Positions 52,593 through 61,231 are shown, counted from the first letter of the stretch. The stretch: 64,000 bases of DNA from an uncultured Bacteroidales bacterium (GCA_900315245.1 OMYJ01000014.1:1-64000); one strand, 5' to 3'. The notes: generated from the letters alone by a model not told the origin. Numbers and translations: made by a program.

Positions 52593-53435
52593 ATGATGAA
52601 TATGAGAAGAATATTTGTTATAATATTTTGTTTTTTAGGATGTTGTGGCATGATAAATGCCCAAAAAGACACCACAACGGTCATTTCCTACAATATCCGT
52701 TACAATAACCCTGGCGATGGCGACAATATTTGGGACAACCGAAAGGATTGCTCTGTCACAATGGTGAAAATGGAGCGGCCCGATTTCCTCTGCGTGCAGG
52801 AGGCCTATTTCGTGCAGTTGGACTATTTACTGAAGAATCTTCCTGATTATGAGTATATTGGCGTTGGCCGTGACGATGGCAAGAAGGGTGGGGAGCACAT
52901 GGCCGTCCTCTACCGCAAGGATCGCTTTGAGGTTGTGGAACATGGCGATTTCTGGCTGAGCGAGACGCCGGATGTCTGTTCACGGGGCTGGGATGCCGCC
53001 TGTCACCGTATCGTGACGTGGGGTTACTTCCGCAACAAGCAGACAGGGAAGTACTTATACTGTTTCAATACACATCTGGATCACGTGGGCGAGGTGGCTC
53101 GTCGCGAGTCGGTGAAGCTCATCACCCAGCGTATCAAAGAGATCGTGAAGGACAAGAAAGCTCCTGTTTTTCTCACTGGTGACTTCAACTCCGACATCAG
53201 CAGCGACATTTTTGTCCCGTTGAAGAAGGTGCTGAAGCAGGCCCGAAAGGATGCTCCCGTCACCGACAACAAAGGCACCTACAACGGCTGGGGCTCCGCC
53301 GCTAACATCTTCGTCATCGACCATATCTTCTACAAAAACGCCAAACCAATGATTTTCAAGACTTTGGACAGCGACAAGTACGGACGTCCGCTGATTTCGG
53401 ACCACTATCCGATTAAGGGAGTCTTTTCTAATTAA
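52593..53435 (+). CDS. Exported endonuclease/exonuclease/phosphatase family protein
   Basis: A 280-residue protein with a signal peptide (about 1-24, MINAQ). It has the EEP fold motifs ISYNIRYNNPGDGDNIWDNRK, FLCVQEA (metal-binding Glu), FNTHLDHVGEVAR, LTGDFNSD and ISDHYPI with the terminal His. Such exported members cleave nucleic acids or phosphoester headgroups. The start could be ATG 52593, 52596 or 52602; only the first few residues change. It ends VFSN-stop followed at once by a GAATTCT/GAATGCT array. Confidence 0.88.
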   Translation: MMNMRRIFVIIFCFLGCCGMINAQKDTTTVISYNIRYNNPGDGDNIWDNRKDCSVTMVKMERPDFLCVQEAYFVQLDYLLKNLPDYEYIGVGRDDGKKGGEHMAVLYRKDRFEVVEHGDFWLSETPDVCSRGWDAACHRIVTWGYFRNKQTGKYLYCFNTHLDHVGEVARRESVKLITQRIKEIVKDKKAPVFLTGDFNSDISSDIFVPLKKVLKQARKDAPVTDNKGTYNGWGSAANIFVIDHIFYKNAKPMIFKTLDSDKYGRPLISDHYPIKGVFSN

Positions 53436-53498
53436 GAATTCTGAATGCTGAATGCTGAATGCTGAATGTTGAATGCTGAATGCTGAATGCTGAATTAA
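53436..53498. repeat. Nine-heptamer GAATGCT array
   Basis: GAATTCT, GAATGCT three times, GAATGTT, GAATGCT three times, GAATTAA, starting on the base after the stop codon. Confidence 0.92.
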
Positions 53499-53573
53499 TA
53501 TAGTGTAGTATTTTCAAAATTATAGCGTCTAACGATAAAAACAAACCCTTTGAACCTTAAACCTTATACCGAT

Positions 53574-54383
53574 ATGGAACGAAACATCAACAATCAGTCG
53601 GCCGGAAAGACGGCTCTCAAATGGACCTTGCGGGGCATTGCCATCTTCTTTGCTCTTCTGGTCGTTTTTTCTTCTTTTTATACGGTGAAATCGACCGAGC
53701 GGGGCGTACTCTCTACCTTCGGGCGGATTCAGGACCGCGTGATCGGCGACGGTCTGCATTTCAAAATTCCGTTTGTGCAAACGGTGAAGCACGTGAACAT
53801 CCAGCAGAAGAAGTTCGACGGCAAGGAGAACAGCTATACTCGTGATGTGCAGACTTCAGAGGTGGACTACACCATCAACTACGACTTGGTGAAGGATAAT
53901 GTTGCCAAGTTGATGAAGAACGTGGGTGAGGATTACCACAACCGCATCGTGGTGCCTTACGTCCGCAGTGCGCTGAAGGAGAGCTTCGGCAACTTTGCGG
54001 CCACGCACATTGTGGAAAACCGCGACAAGGTGCGCCGCCAGATCGAGGACAAACTCCGTACAACGTTAAGCAAGGAGTATTTCACGAACATCCACTTCCA
54101 GTTGGTGAACATTGACTTTGACGATCAATTTGAGACGGCCATCAAGGAGAAGCAAGTGGCTGAGCAGAACGCTTTGAAAGCCAAGAATGTAACCGTCCAG
54201 ATTGAGGAGCAGGCCAAGCAGACCCGCATCAAGGCGGAAGCCGAGGCCGAGGCCATGCGCATCAAGGCCACTGCTTTGGAACGCAACCAGAAGCTCGTGG
54301 AGTACGAGGCCGTGCAGAAATGGAATGGCGAGCTGCCGCAATATGTAGGTAGCGGCTCGATTCCGTTCATCAATATCAAATAA
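53574..54383 (+). CDS. SPFH/prohibitin family membrane protein
   Basis: A 269-residue protein with one transmembrane helix (about 14-36) followed by the SPFH/band-7 domain (ERGVLSTFGRIQDRVIGDGLHFKIPFVQTVKHVNIQ) and a long charged coiled coil (AIKEKQVAEQNALKAKNVTVQIEEQAKQTRIKAEAEAEAMRIKA). It resembles prohibitins, which form membrane rings around proteases and quality-control factors. The ATG at 53574 is chosen over a TTG at 53550, because the stretch before it is another heptamer-like run (TTTGAAC, CTTAAAC, CTTATAC). Confidence 0.92.
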   Translation: MERNINNQSAGKTALKWTLRGIAIFFALLVVFSSFYTVKSTERGVLSTFGRIQDRVIGDGLHFKIPFVQTVKHVNIQQKKFDGKENSYTRDVQTSEVDYTINYDLVKDNVAKLMKNVGEDYHNRIVVPYVRSALKESFGNFAATHIVENRDKVRRQIEDKLRTTLSKEYFTNIHFQLVNIDFDDQFETAIKEKQVAEQNALKAKNVTVQIEEQAKQTRIKAEAEAEAMRIKATALERNQKLVEYEAVQKWNGELPQYVGSGSIPFINIK

Positions 54384-54391
54384 AAAGAATT

Positions 54392-56740
54392 TTACGAAGC
54401 TTCGGCGAGGACAACCGTTCCTTTGCCTGCGTCCATCCTGATGCGGTCGCCGTTTTTCAGCAGTTTAGTGGCCCCTTTCATGTTGACAATCGCGGGCAGC
54501 CCATACTCGCGCGCCACGACCGCTCCGTGAGACAACGACGATCCGATTTCGGTAATCATCCCGTTTACGATGGAATAGTACGGTGTCCAGCCGATATCCG
54601 TGAACCGCGCCACCATGATTTCCCCTTTTTGCAGTTTGTTGGCGTCGTCTATGGAATAAACGACGCGCACAATTCCCTCGCATTCCCCGTTGGAGACGGG
54701 AACACCCTTCATCACACCGTCATTCTGCCCCACATCGAAGACATCCGCTGTGGGCTTTCCAATATAAATATCGTCAAACGAGAGATTTTCCTGTATGGCG
54801 TATGCTTTTCGTCTTCTCTCGGCAACAGCGAGTAGGGTAGTGTCGCCGTCAATGAGCTTGCCGATTTCGGAGTGCGTCAGAAAGTAGATCAAATCCGTGT
54901 CAGTCAAGACATTGGCAGTCATCATCAGTTCGGCCAAGCGTGCGTACTGCTGTTTGAAAAGGTCGATGATTTGGATCAACTGCGATTTTGTGTATTCACG
55001 ATCCACCACCGCCTGTCTGGCCCTCTTGGCAAAAATGATGGAAGCCCGTTTTAGCAGAGGGTTCCTGATAAAGGCAAATTCTTTACGAAGGTCTATCTTT
55101 TCTTCGCTTTGAACGAGTTTCATCGGGGAATTGATGATGCTCTGCAGGTAATTCATCAGCGGAAGCTCGTCTTCTCGCCATGGTTTGTTCCTCATCTCCG
55201 CCTCCTTGATGCAGCGGTGGCCGTGACGCGCCAGAAAATCTTGGTACTTTGCGTTGACATCCGCGTCGTTTTTAATGAATTCCAGCAATTCGCCTGCACT
55301 GAAGTCCACGGCTTTGGGTTCGCGCTTTTTGATTAACGCCGCCATCTCCTGCAGACACGAGAGAATATCGGCACTCTCGATGTTGGGGATGTTGGTCAGC
55401 AGATGCGACAGAAAAGACTGATACTTCTTTTTGTCAGGGAAATACTTGTCAAGCATCATGTACAGGGTGCTGGTGGCGCTGCCGGAAGACGAGGAGGAAG
55501 CATAATGGTAGATAAGGCTTTCGTCCAAGTAGGCGAGATTGTGGTCTATGCTCCGATAAAGATCTTGATATGAAGTGGTTTCGGCAAAGTGGACTTTGGT
55601 CAGCATTGTGTCGAAACGCTTCATCGCGCGCCTGCCGGACATCACGTAGCGCAGGAATTTCACGGAATTGATGCAGCGGACTATCGGATTGGAGAACTTG
55701 GCGGTGATGGGAGGGTAGTCGTGGTATTCGCCCATGATGGACAGGTTCATCGACTGCGGATTGGCGATCCCGACCTTCGTGTACATGTTGTAAAGCAAAT
55801 TCATGTCGAAGAACAGATGTCCCGATATGGAGGAAATCAGCCGCAGCGGTTTTTCTTCGTATGGAGAGCTATATACACCGGCCTTGTAGAGCATATAACG
55901 CATGCCGTAGTCGATGGCTTTCGCGGAGGTGGACAGCGTTAGCGGCGTGACGGCTCCCGGCATCATCTCGCCCACATTTCGTTTGGTAAAGAGATGTCCT
56001 CTCAAGTCATCGTCGCGGTCAAATTCTTCAATGTCAATGATTTCTGTCGTGATGGGACGCATTTGCAGCAGGTAGAGCTGTCCGTTGTGGATGGCCCATT
56101 CCAGATCTTTTTCTTCCGAAAAAACCGTCCGGATTTTCTTCCCGGTCTCGTAGAGCCGTTTGATCTCGTCTTCGTTGAGCAAGTCGTCGCTGCAAGGACG
56201 GTAGTATTTGCGGGATATCTCGTAGCGGTGGGCGGTGACCTGACCGGAAACCAGATTTTCGCCCTGCCCGCTGACCGCTTCAATGAGGATGGCTGACCCG
56301 TTGTTCGGACCGGCGGTGAAAAGCACCCCTGCCTTGTCGCTGTCAATCATCTCCTGGACGACGATGTTCATCGTGCCCTGTTTCAACTCGAAGTGGCGGG
56401 CGTAGTCCTCCACGCGGCGGGAATTCAGGGACTCCAAGCATTTCTTGACGCTTTCCATCAGATGGGAATGGTCCACGAACAGACAAGTCTCATATTGTCC
56501 GGCATTGGATGCCAATGATTGGTCCTCGTTGGAGGCGGACGAGCGCACTGACACTTTCTCCGCATTCATGGCATCAAAAGCTTGATAAACAGCCTCTTCG
56601 TCAATCTGTTCTGTGTCGGTGATGACGAACCCTTTCGGAACGATGAATCCGTGCCGAACCAACATGTCCAGACCTTTCGCTTTTCCTCCAACGGACGGAT
56701 AAATCTCTTCCGGTAATTGTCCTAACTGGTAAATTTTCAT
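54392..56740 (-). CDS. Rifampin-phosphotransferase-like dikinase
   Basis: A 782-residue PEP-synthase-type enzyme without the PEP-binding TIM barrel. Residues 1-320 are the ATP-grasp/PPDK-N domain (SVGGKAKGLDMLVRHGFIVPKGFVIT, VRSSASNEDQSLASNAGQYET, QEMIDSDKAGVLFTA, LLQMRPIT). About 325-680 is a helical domain in the position of the rifampin-binding domain. The C-terminal swivel domain has SSLSHGAVVAREYGLPAIVN, with His738 as the phospho-acceptor. This order is that of Rph, which uses ATP to phosphorylate rifampin with release of AMP and Pi. The substrate here need not be rifampin. It overlaps the upstream lipocalin-like gene by four bases. Confidence 0.85.
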   Translation of the reverse strand: MKIYQLGQLPEEIYPSVGGKAKGLDMLVRHGFIVPKGFVITDTEQIDEEAVYQAFDAMNAEKVSVRSSASNEDQSLASNAGQYETCLFVDHSHLMESVKKCLESLNSRRVEDYARHFELKQGTMNIVVQEMIDSDKAGVLFTAGPNNGSAILIEAVSGQGENLVSGQVTAHRYEISRKYYRPCSDDLLNEDEIKRLYETGKKIRTVFSEEKDLEWAIHNGQLYLLQMRPITTEIIDIEEFDRDDDLRGHLFTKRNVGEMMPGAVTPLTLSTSAKAIDYGMRYMLYKAGVYSSPYEEKPLRLISSISGHLFFDMNLLYNMYTKVGIANPQSMNLSIMGEYHDYPPITAKFSNPIVRCINSVKFLRYVMSGRRAMKRFDTMLTKVHFAETTSYQDLYRSIDHNLAYLDESLIYHYASSSSSGSATSTLYMMLDKYFPDKKKYQSFLSHLLTNIPNIESADILSCLQEMAALIKKREPKAVDFSAGELLEFIKNDADVNAKYQDFLARHGHRCIKEAEMRNKPWREDELPLMNYLQSIINSPMKLVQSEEKIDLRKEFAFIRNPLLKRASIIFAKRARQAVVDREYTKSQLIQIIDLFKQQYARLAELMMTANVLTDTDLIYFLTHSEIGKLIDGDTTLLAVAERRRKAYAIQENLSFDDIYIGKPTADVFDVGQNDGVMKGVPVSNGECEGIVRVVYSIDDANKLQKGEIMVARFTDIGWTPYYSIVNGMITEIGSSLSHGAVVAREYGLPAIVNMKGATKLLKNGDRIRMDAGKGTVVLAEAS

Positions 56741-57753
56741 CTTCTTATCTTCTTTAGTTCTCTTTGATTGAAATAACGGTTTTTGTCAGCGTTGAAGCCG
56801 ATTTCCAAAATGCCGCGGCAGGTTTTGCCGTCAATCCTGAATTCCGCGATGTTCTCGTGCAGAATATATAGGCCTTCCTGAAAATGGTATGTGACTCCCG
56901 TCAAGAACTTCACCTCAACGGGAATTGTTCTGGAATCGTCCAGTTTCATGCGAAAAGCCAGTTCGTGAGGAATAGTCCCTTGGTTGATTCGCTGAAAATC
57001 CAGATCTGCCTGCAACATGAAATGCAGCCCTGTTTTGTCTCGGTAATGACCTACCTCCAGGACGCTCATCACGGGATAAGATACTAAGGAGTAGTTGAGC
57101 TGCTGATTTTGGGAAACGGCCATCAGCCAGAGGTGGTTGTTCATATAGTTCCAGTCTCGCTTTCCGAAGGAATGGTCGCGTACGCACGGCAGACGGAAAT
57201 CTGTGGTATTGCCGTTCAGCGTCAGTTGGCCTTCGAGTACGCCTTCCTGCTCATAGTGGCATTGTCCGCTGACGTTTTGCAGCTGACCGAAAAACGATTT
57301 GCTCCATTTCTCGTTGGCAATCCCAGTAGCCATTCTCTCCGCCGGCATATCACTCGTGAAATCAATGGGTTTCTGCTTGCCGACAAAGGTTGCGTGAAGG
57401 CATGCCTCGTCGGTTTCATTCAGTTTGCCTTGATAAGAAACAGTCCAGTTGTCCCCGTTTTTTCCCACTTGGATAGGGGATGCACCGACAGGGAAATATT
57501 CCTGTTGCAAGGAGTAAACCTTTCCGCCTATATAGATAACAAACCATGTCTCCTCCGAATGAACTCTCTTTCCCAGGCGTGCAAAGACGGACATTTTCTC
57601 GTCGTGGGCTGAAAAATAGTAGGAATTGTTCAGCATCGCATCCGTTTCGCCTTCGAGGGAGAAATTTTCGGCATACTGGTAGTCAAACGGGTTTTGTCTG
57701 TTCCGTTTGGCCAGTGTCTGGCACATCATTCGCTTTTTGAAGCCGTAAAACAT
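56737..57753 (-). CDS. Lipocalin-like (AttH/CrtC-type) protein
   Basis: A 338-residue protein without a signal peptide. It consists of beta strands with the motif CVRDHSFGKRDWNYMNNHLWLMA (His194 and Asp200 region), seen in AttH/hydroxyneurosporene-synthase-like double-lipocalin proteins. These fold into ligand-binding barrels and some act on hydrophobic small molecules. The four-base overlap with the dikinase and a promoter only upstream of this gene show a dedicated two-gene operon. I infer that it binds or presents the molecule that the dikinase phosphorylates. Confidence 0.65.
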   Translation of the reverse strand: MFYGFKKRMMCQTLAKRNRQNPFDYQYAENFSLEGETDAMLNNSYYFSAHDEKMSVFARLGKRVHSEETWFVIYIGGKVYSLQQEYFPVGASPIQVGKNGDNWTVSYQGKLNETDEACLHATFVGKQKPIDFTSDMPAERMATGIANEKWSKSFFGQLQNVSGQCHYEQEGVLEGQLTLNGNTTDFRLPCVRDHSFGKRDWNYMNNHLWLMAVSQNQQLNYSLVSYPVMSVLEVGHYRDKTGLHFMLQADLDFQRINQGTIPHELAFRMKLDDSRTIPVEVKFLTGVTYHFQEGLYILHENIAEFRIDGKTCRGILEIGFNADKNRYFNQRELKKIRR

Positions 57754-58007
57754 AATCTAATATTAAGACGCTGCAAATCTAATAAAAATCCGATTTGATT
57801 TTTAAGTTTTTTTAAGAATTGTATTTTATTAAAAATCAAATTGTTATTTGTCTTAATTTGATTTTAGACGAAAAATATTTGCTCGTTTTGATATCATTTT
57901 TCGCACACGACGAAGCTGATGTGCGGAGAATGACATATGAATTAAAAAACAAAAGAATTCATGCGACACAACGAAAATATTTCACGATTACAATCCATAA
58001 TAAATTG
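57754..58007. other. AT-rich intergenic region between divergent promoters
   Basis: No repeat array and no convincing gene. A 74-residue open frame at 57819-58043 runs through the promoter at 58008 and is not supported. Confidence 0.6.
57774..57781 (-). promoter_or_regulatory. -7 box TAGATTTG of the lipocalin-like/dikinase operon
   Basis: Perfect TAnnTTTG on the minus strand, 21 bases upstream of the start at 57753. Confidence 0.7.
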
Positions 58008-58015
58008 TATATTTG
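58008..58015 (+). promoter_or_regulatory. -7 box TATATTTG of the lipoprotein gene
   Basis: Perfect TAnnTTTG, about 100 bases before the ATG at 58116. Confidence 0.65.
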
Positions 58016-58115
58016 CCACGTTATATCTTCAGATTCAGTTTGACGAATTTCGCAGGGACTGGAGGTTTGGCGTGAAAAAATATAAGAATAGTATCATCCA
58101 ATAATTCAAATAATT

Positions 58116-58679
58116 ATGAAAAAGAGTATTTTAATCATCATGACCCTTGTGGCCCTGGTAATGTGCGGTTGCGAACGAGAACCAAACAACCCTGGCGGCA
58201 ACAACAACCCCGGCGGCAACAACACCGATGACCCTGTCATCGACATCACTCCCTATTTGGGCAAATACCTGATGTCCCGCCACACCGAGCTCTCCATCAA
58301 TGTGCTCAACATGTTCTCCTTCCCTCTTGACAAAGACCTTGATGTTGAAATGATTACCGTCAAAAGCGACCCCACAGTCGAGAACGGCATCATCATCAGC
58401 AATAACGACGCTCTTTATCTGCGCGGTATTGTTGACATTGATGGGCTTCATCTTCAAAACGACACGGTCAATCTCGTAATTGACACCACGATTGCCAACA
58501 CTCCTATCAACTTCGGTGTCAGTGTCAGCATGACCCATCCCACCATCCAACCACCCGTAAACGGTGTTATGGAATGGACCAGCATTGCAAGCGGCAGTGC
58601 CTCCACCACCATCTTGGGTGTTCCCATCTCCGCAGTCATTACTGGCGACATGCGCTATAGAACCATCTTGAGCAACTGA
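58116..58679 (+). CDS. Small lipoprotein of unknown function
   Basis: A 187-residue protein with a lipoprotein signal (MKKSILIIMTLVALVMCGC; acylated Cys19). A low-complexity linker follows (NNPGGNNNPGGNN), then a beta-rich domain with no motif I recognise. A linker of this kind is common in Bacteroidota lipoproteins that extend from the membrane. A strong terminator follows, so the gene is monocistronic. Confidence 0.8.
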   Translation: MKKSILIIMTLVALVMCGCEREPNNPGGNNNPGGNNTDDPVIDITPYLGKYLMSRHTELSINVLNMFSFPLDKDLDVEMITVKSDPTVENGIIISNNDALYLRGIVDIDGLHLQNDTVNLVIDTTIANTPINFGVSVSMTHPTIQPPVNGVMEWTSIASGSASTTILGVPISAVITGDMRYRTILSN

Positions 58680-58751
58680 GCGTCTGGCTCATGGCCAAGA
58701 AAGTTCACAGGCACAAAACCTGCATATTTTACCGCATATAAAAATAAAATA

Positions 58752-58794
58752 AAAACCGCCGTAAGTTTCAGTGTAACTTACGGCGGTTTTTTTT
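58752..58794 (+). terminator. Rho-independent terminator
   Basis: AAACCGCCGTAAGTT and AACTTACGGCGGTTT form a 15-bp stem followed by T residues. It abuts the 3' end of tRNA-Ser on the other strand. Confidence 0.93.
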
Positions 58795-58796
58795 CG

Positions 58797-58883
58797 CGGA
58801 AAGTACAGGATTCGAACCTGTGAGAGCTTTTACACCCTGGCGGTTTTCGAAACCGCTGCCTTCAGCCGCTCGGCCAACTTTCC
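58797..58883 (-). tRNA. tRNA-Ser (CGA)
   Basis: A class II cloverleaf on the minus strand: acceptor GGAAAGT/ACTTTCC, anticodon loop TTCGAAA (anticodon CGA), long variable arm. CCA is not encoded. Confidence 0.94.
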
Positions 58884-58963
58884 TTTCTCAAAAGAGCGCG
58901 CAAAAATACAATTTTTTTCGGTATCTCTGAGGATACATGGTTCTTTTTTTCTTTTTCGTTTTT

Positions 58964-59055
58964 AAGGCAAAAGGCAATAGGCAAAAAGGCGACAGGCAAC
59001 AGGCAATAGTGAACAGTGAATGGAGAATAGTCTAAGTCTAAGTCATTTGTCTATG
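58964..59055. repeat. Degenerate heptamer array (AGGCAAA/CAGGCAA) with TCTAAG hexamers
   Basis: AGGCAAA-, CAGGCAA- and CAGTGAA-type heptamers run into a short TCTAAG hexamer run. It lies between tRNA-Ser and the dipeptidase terminator. Confidence 0.7.
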
Positions 59056-59085
59056 TTTAAAAGCCAAAAGCCAAAAGCCAACAGC

Positions 59086-59124
59086 AAAAAACGCAGTCCC
59101 GGAAAAGTCCGGAACTGCGTTTTT
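59086..59124 (-). terminator. Terminator of the dipeptidase gene
   Basis: AAAAACGCAGT and ACTGCGTTTTT frame a hairpin with inner CCGGA/TCCGG pairing. On the minus strand it ends in a T run. Confidence 0.85.
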
Positions 59125-59147
59125 AGTTAATGATTCCGAAAAACGGA

Positions 59148-60602
59148 CTACTTCACGTTCTTCAGCACCTCCACGAGGAAGTCGTAGAATTTGCCGACGC
59201 TCTCGATGTTGACGCGCTCGACGGGGGAGTGCGGGTGCTCGATGGTCGGGCCGAAGGAGACCATGTCCCAGTCGGGATAGCAGACGCCGAAGAGGCCGCA
59301 TTCCAGACCGGCGTGGATGGCCATCACTTTGGGTTCGTTGCCGTATTTCTCCTTATAGACCTTCATGCAGGTGTTCATGATCGGGCTTTGCATGTTGGGG
59401 TTCCAGCCGGGATAGGCGCCGGTGAGCTCGATGCCGCATTCGGCCAGCTCGGCGATGGCGACCATCTTCTCGCCCAGAGCCTCTTTCGCGCTGTTCACGC
59501 TGCTGCGCAACAGGCACTTGGCGCTCATCTCACCATTCTCGGCGACAAAGTTGGCCAGGTTGTTGGAGGTCTCCACCAAGCCGGGCATGGAATCACTCAT
59601 GCGCTGCACGCCGTTCGGGATGGCGAAAATCATGTTCAGGAACTGGCAGAGTGCTTTGGGCTCGATGACTTGTGCGGGAGCATCGACAGCCGTCACGGTA
59701 AGACTGAGACCTTCCTCGGTGAGGGCGAACTCTTTTTTCACGACCGCTTCGAACTCTTTGGCAAAGGCCTCGAACTCAGCAGCTTTCGCGGCAGGGACGG
59801 TCAGGATGGCTGTGGCCTCGCGCGGGATGGCGTTGCGCAGACCGCCGCCGTTGATGCAGGCAACGCAGCCGCCGAAGTCGCGGACAACCTTCTGCAGGAA
59901 GCGCGTGGCGATCTTGTTGGCGTTGGCGCGGCCGAGGTTGATGTCCATGCCGGAGTGACCGCCGTGCAGACCCGTGATGAAGAGTTTGTAGCCCTTCATG
60001 CCGGCGGGCGTGGCCACGGTGGTGTAGGTGCGGTGGAAGTTGGCGTCCAGACCGCCGGCGCAGCCCACGTAGAGCTCGCCTTCCGTCTCGGAGTCAAGGT
60101 TGATGAGGATCTTGCCCTTCACGAAGCCGGGCTTCAGACCGAAAGCGCCGGTCATGCCGGTCTCCTCGTCGATGGTGACGAGCACCTCGATGGGTCCGTG
60201 TTGGCAGTTGGGGTCGGTGATGGCGGCCAAAGCGGCGGCGACACCGATGCCGTCGTCAGCACCCAGAGTGGTCTTGTTGGCGCGCACCCAGCCGTTGTCG
60301 ATGATCGGCTCGATGGGGTCGGTCAGGAAGTCGTGCGCCTTGTCGCTGTCGGCTTGCGGCACCATGTCGCAGTGGGCCTGCAGCACGACGGGCGTGCGGT
60401 TTTCGAAGCCAGGGGTGGCGGGGACGGTGAACAGCAAGTTGCCGGTCTCGTCTTGCACCACGGGGATGTTGTTCTCTTTAGCCCATTCCTTGTACCATTT
60501 CACCACGGCAGTCTCGTGCTTGGAAGGGTGGGGGGCGTCACAAATGTGTCCGAAGATGTCCCATAATCCTTTGGGATACAGATTCAAAAGTTCTTGATTC
60601 AT
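59148..60602 (-). CDS. pepD: Aminoacyl-histidine dipeptidase
   Basis: An M20-family cytoplasmic metallodipeptidase (484 residues) that splits Xaa-His dipeptides. The two-zinc site is visible in VLQAHCDMVP (His/Asp), TTLGADDGIGVAA (bridging Asp) and VTIDEETGMTGA (catalytic Glu pair); LINLDSETEGELYVGCAGG is the PepD-type strand. The dimerisation domain occupies about 205-380. The gene has its own promoter and terminator. A long open frame on the opposite strand is a composition effect. Confidence 0.95.
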   Translation of the reverse strand: MNQELLNLYPKGLWDIFGHICDAPHPSKHETAVVKWYKEWAKENNIPVVQDETGNLLFTVPATPGFENRTPVVLQAHCDMVPQADSDKAHDFLTDPIEPIIDNGWVRANKTTLGADDGIGVAAALAAITDPNCQHGPIEVLVTIDEETGMTGAFGLKPGFVKGKILINLDSETEGELYVGCAGGLDANFHRTYTTVATPAGMKGYKLFITGLHGGHSGMDINLGRANANKIATRFLQKVVRDFGGCVACINGGGLRNAIPREATAILTVPAAKAAEFEAFAKEFEAVVKKEFALTEEGLSLTVTAVDAPAQVIEPKALCQFLNMIFAIPNGVQRMSDSMPGLVETSNNLANFVAENGEMSAKCLLRSSVNSAKEALGEKMVAIAELAECGIELTGAYPGWNPNMQSPIMNTCMKVYKEKYGNEPKVMAIHAGLECGLFGVCYPDWDMVSFGPTIEHPHSPVERVNIESVGKFYDFLVEVLKNVK

Positions 60603-60655
60603 TGTAATATTGTTTAAGTTTACAAATATTGATTGTCCATTCTCAAAAGAACCCG

Positions 60656-60663
60656 CAAAGGTA
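60656..60663 (-). promoter_or_regulatory. -7 box TACCTTTG of the dipeptidase gene
   Basis: Perfect TAnnTTTG, 54 bases upstream of the start on the minus strand. Confidence 0.65.
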
Positions 60664-60729
60664 ATAATTTTTTTGATAAACTTGGTTGCAAATACCTAAT
60701 GCTTGAACTTGAGCGTAAAGGAAAGTGAT

Positions 60730-61074
60730 TTATACAGTCGCCACTTCAGCTTTCTTTTTGGGAGAAAACCAAGTGGTCATATTTCTTATGGAATTGAACC
60801 GGGAGATGACCGTCTCTTTTCTTCTCGCTGTCTGCAGGTTGTATCGTGCCTGCATGTTCAGCCAATGTTCCGCAGGGGTGCCTAACGCGGCCTCTATCAA
60901 AATGGCGAAATCTGCAGTTATGGATCTCTTTCCGTTCAAAATCTCGTTCAACATAGTATATGATACCTCAATGGCTTTTGCGAATTCCTTTTGCGTGATT
61001 CCTCTTGACTCCAGTTCCTCCTTTAACATCTCTCCAGGATGAATGGCTATGTATGAAAAACCTAAATTACTCAT
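60730..61074 (-). CDS. higA: HigA-type antitoxin
   Basis: A 114-residue HTH protein: IHPGEMLKEELESRGITQKEFAKAIEVSYTMLNEILNGKRSITADFAILIEAALGTPAEHWLNMQARYNL is the HigA/VapI-type Xre fold. A C-terminal tail of about 30 residues follows. The start is the ATG at 61074, overlapping the end of a truncated higB frame; the longer frame upstream is the toxin remnant read in another phase. HigA normally represses its own operon, and a perfect inverted repeat covers the promoter. With the toxin broken it stands as a solitary antitoxin. Confidence 0.9.
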   Translation of the reverse strand: MSNLGFSYIAIHPGEMLKEELESRGITQKEFAKAIEVSYTMLNEILNGKRSITADFAILIEAALGTPAEHWLNMQARYNLQTARRKETVISRFNSIRNMTTWFSPKKKAEVATV

Positions 61075-61174
61075 AAATCCCTTCCACTTTTGGTTGAAAA
61101 CGATGCTTTTTGTCCGAGCACTTTCCGTTGTAATAGAGTTCTGATAGATAATCTTTGTCAAAATGAATTTCCAT
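61067..61174 (-). pseudogene. higB: Truncated HigB toxin
   Basis: A 35-residue frame beginning MEIHFDKDYLSELYYNGK, then CSDKKHRFQPKV, the usual first third of a HigB/RelE-type toxin, before it ends abruptly in EGIYE-stop. HigB is normally about 100 residues, so roughly 65 residues with the catalytic core are gone. The stop overlaps the higA start, as in an intact operon. This looks like an internal deletion that kept the junction with higA. Confidence 0.7.
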
Positions 61175-61187
61175 GACTTCTTCGCGG

Positions 61188-61195
61188 CAAAAATA
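61188..61195 (-). promoter_or_regulatory. -7 box TATTTTTG of the higBA operon
   Basis: TAnnTTTG match on the minus strand, 14 bases upstream of the higB remnant start. Confidence 0.7.
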
Positions 61196-61208
61196 CAATT
61201 TTATTTTG

Positions 61209-61231
61209 AAATTCACTAAAATAGTGAATTT
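61209..61231 (-). promoter_or_regulatory. HigA operator
   Basis: AAATTCACTA - AAA - TAGTGAATTT, a perfect inverted repeat with 10-bp arms, just upstream of the higBA -7 box and over its -33 region. Confidence 0.75.

Noticed and set aside
54392..56740. Calling the dikinase a true PEP synthase or a rifampin-resistance enzyme
   Set aside because: The PEP-binding TIM barrel is absent, which excludes ppsA. The substrate domain is too diverged by eye to claim rifampin as the substrate.
57819..58043. A 74-codon frame before the lipoprotein gene
   Set aside because: It runs through a TAnnTTTG promoter, is AT-rich with no motif, and has no promoter of its own.
59130..60566. A 478-codon plus-strand frame opposite the dipeptidase
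   Set aside because: Antiphase shadow of pepD; repetitive Gly/Val/His text without motifs.
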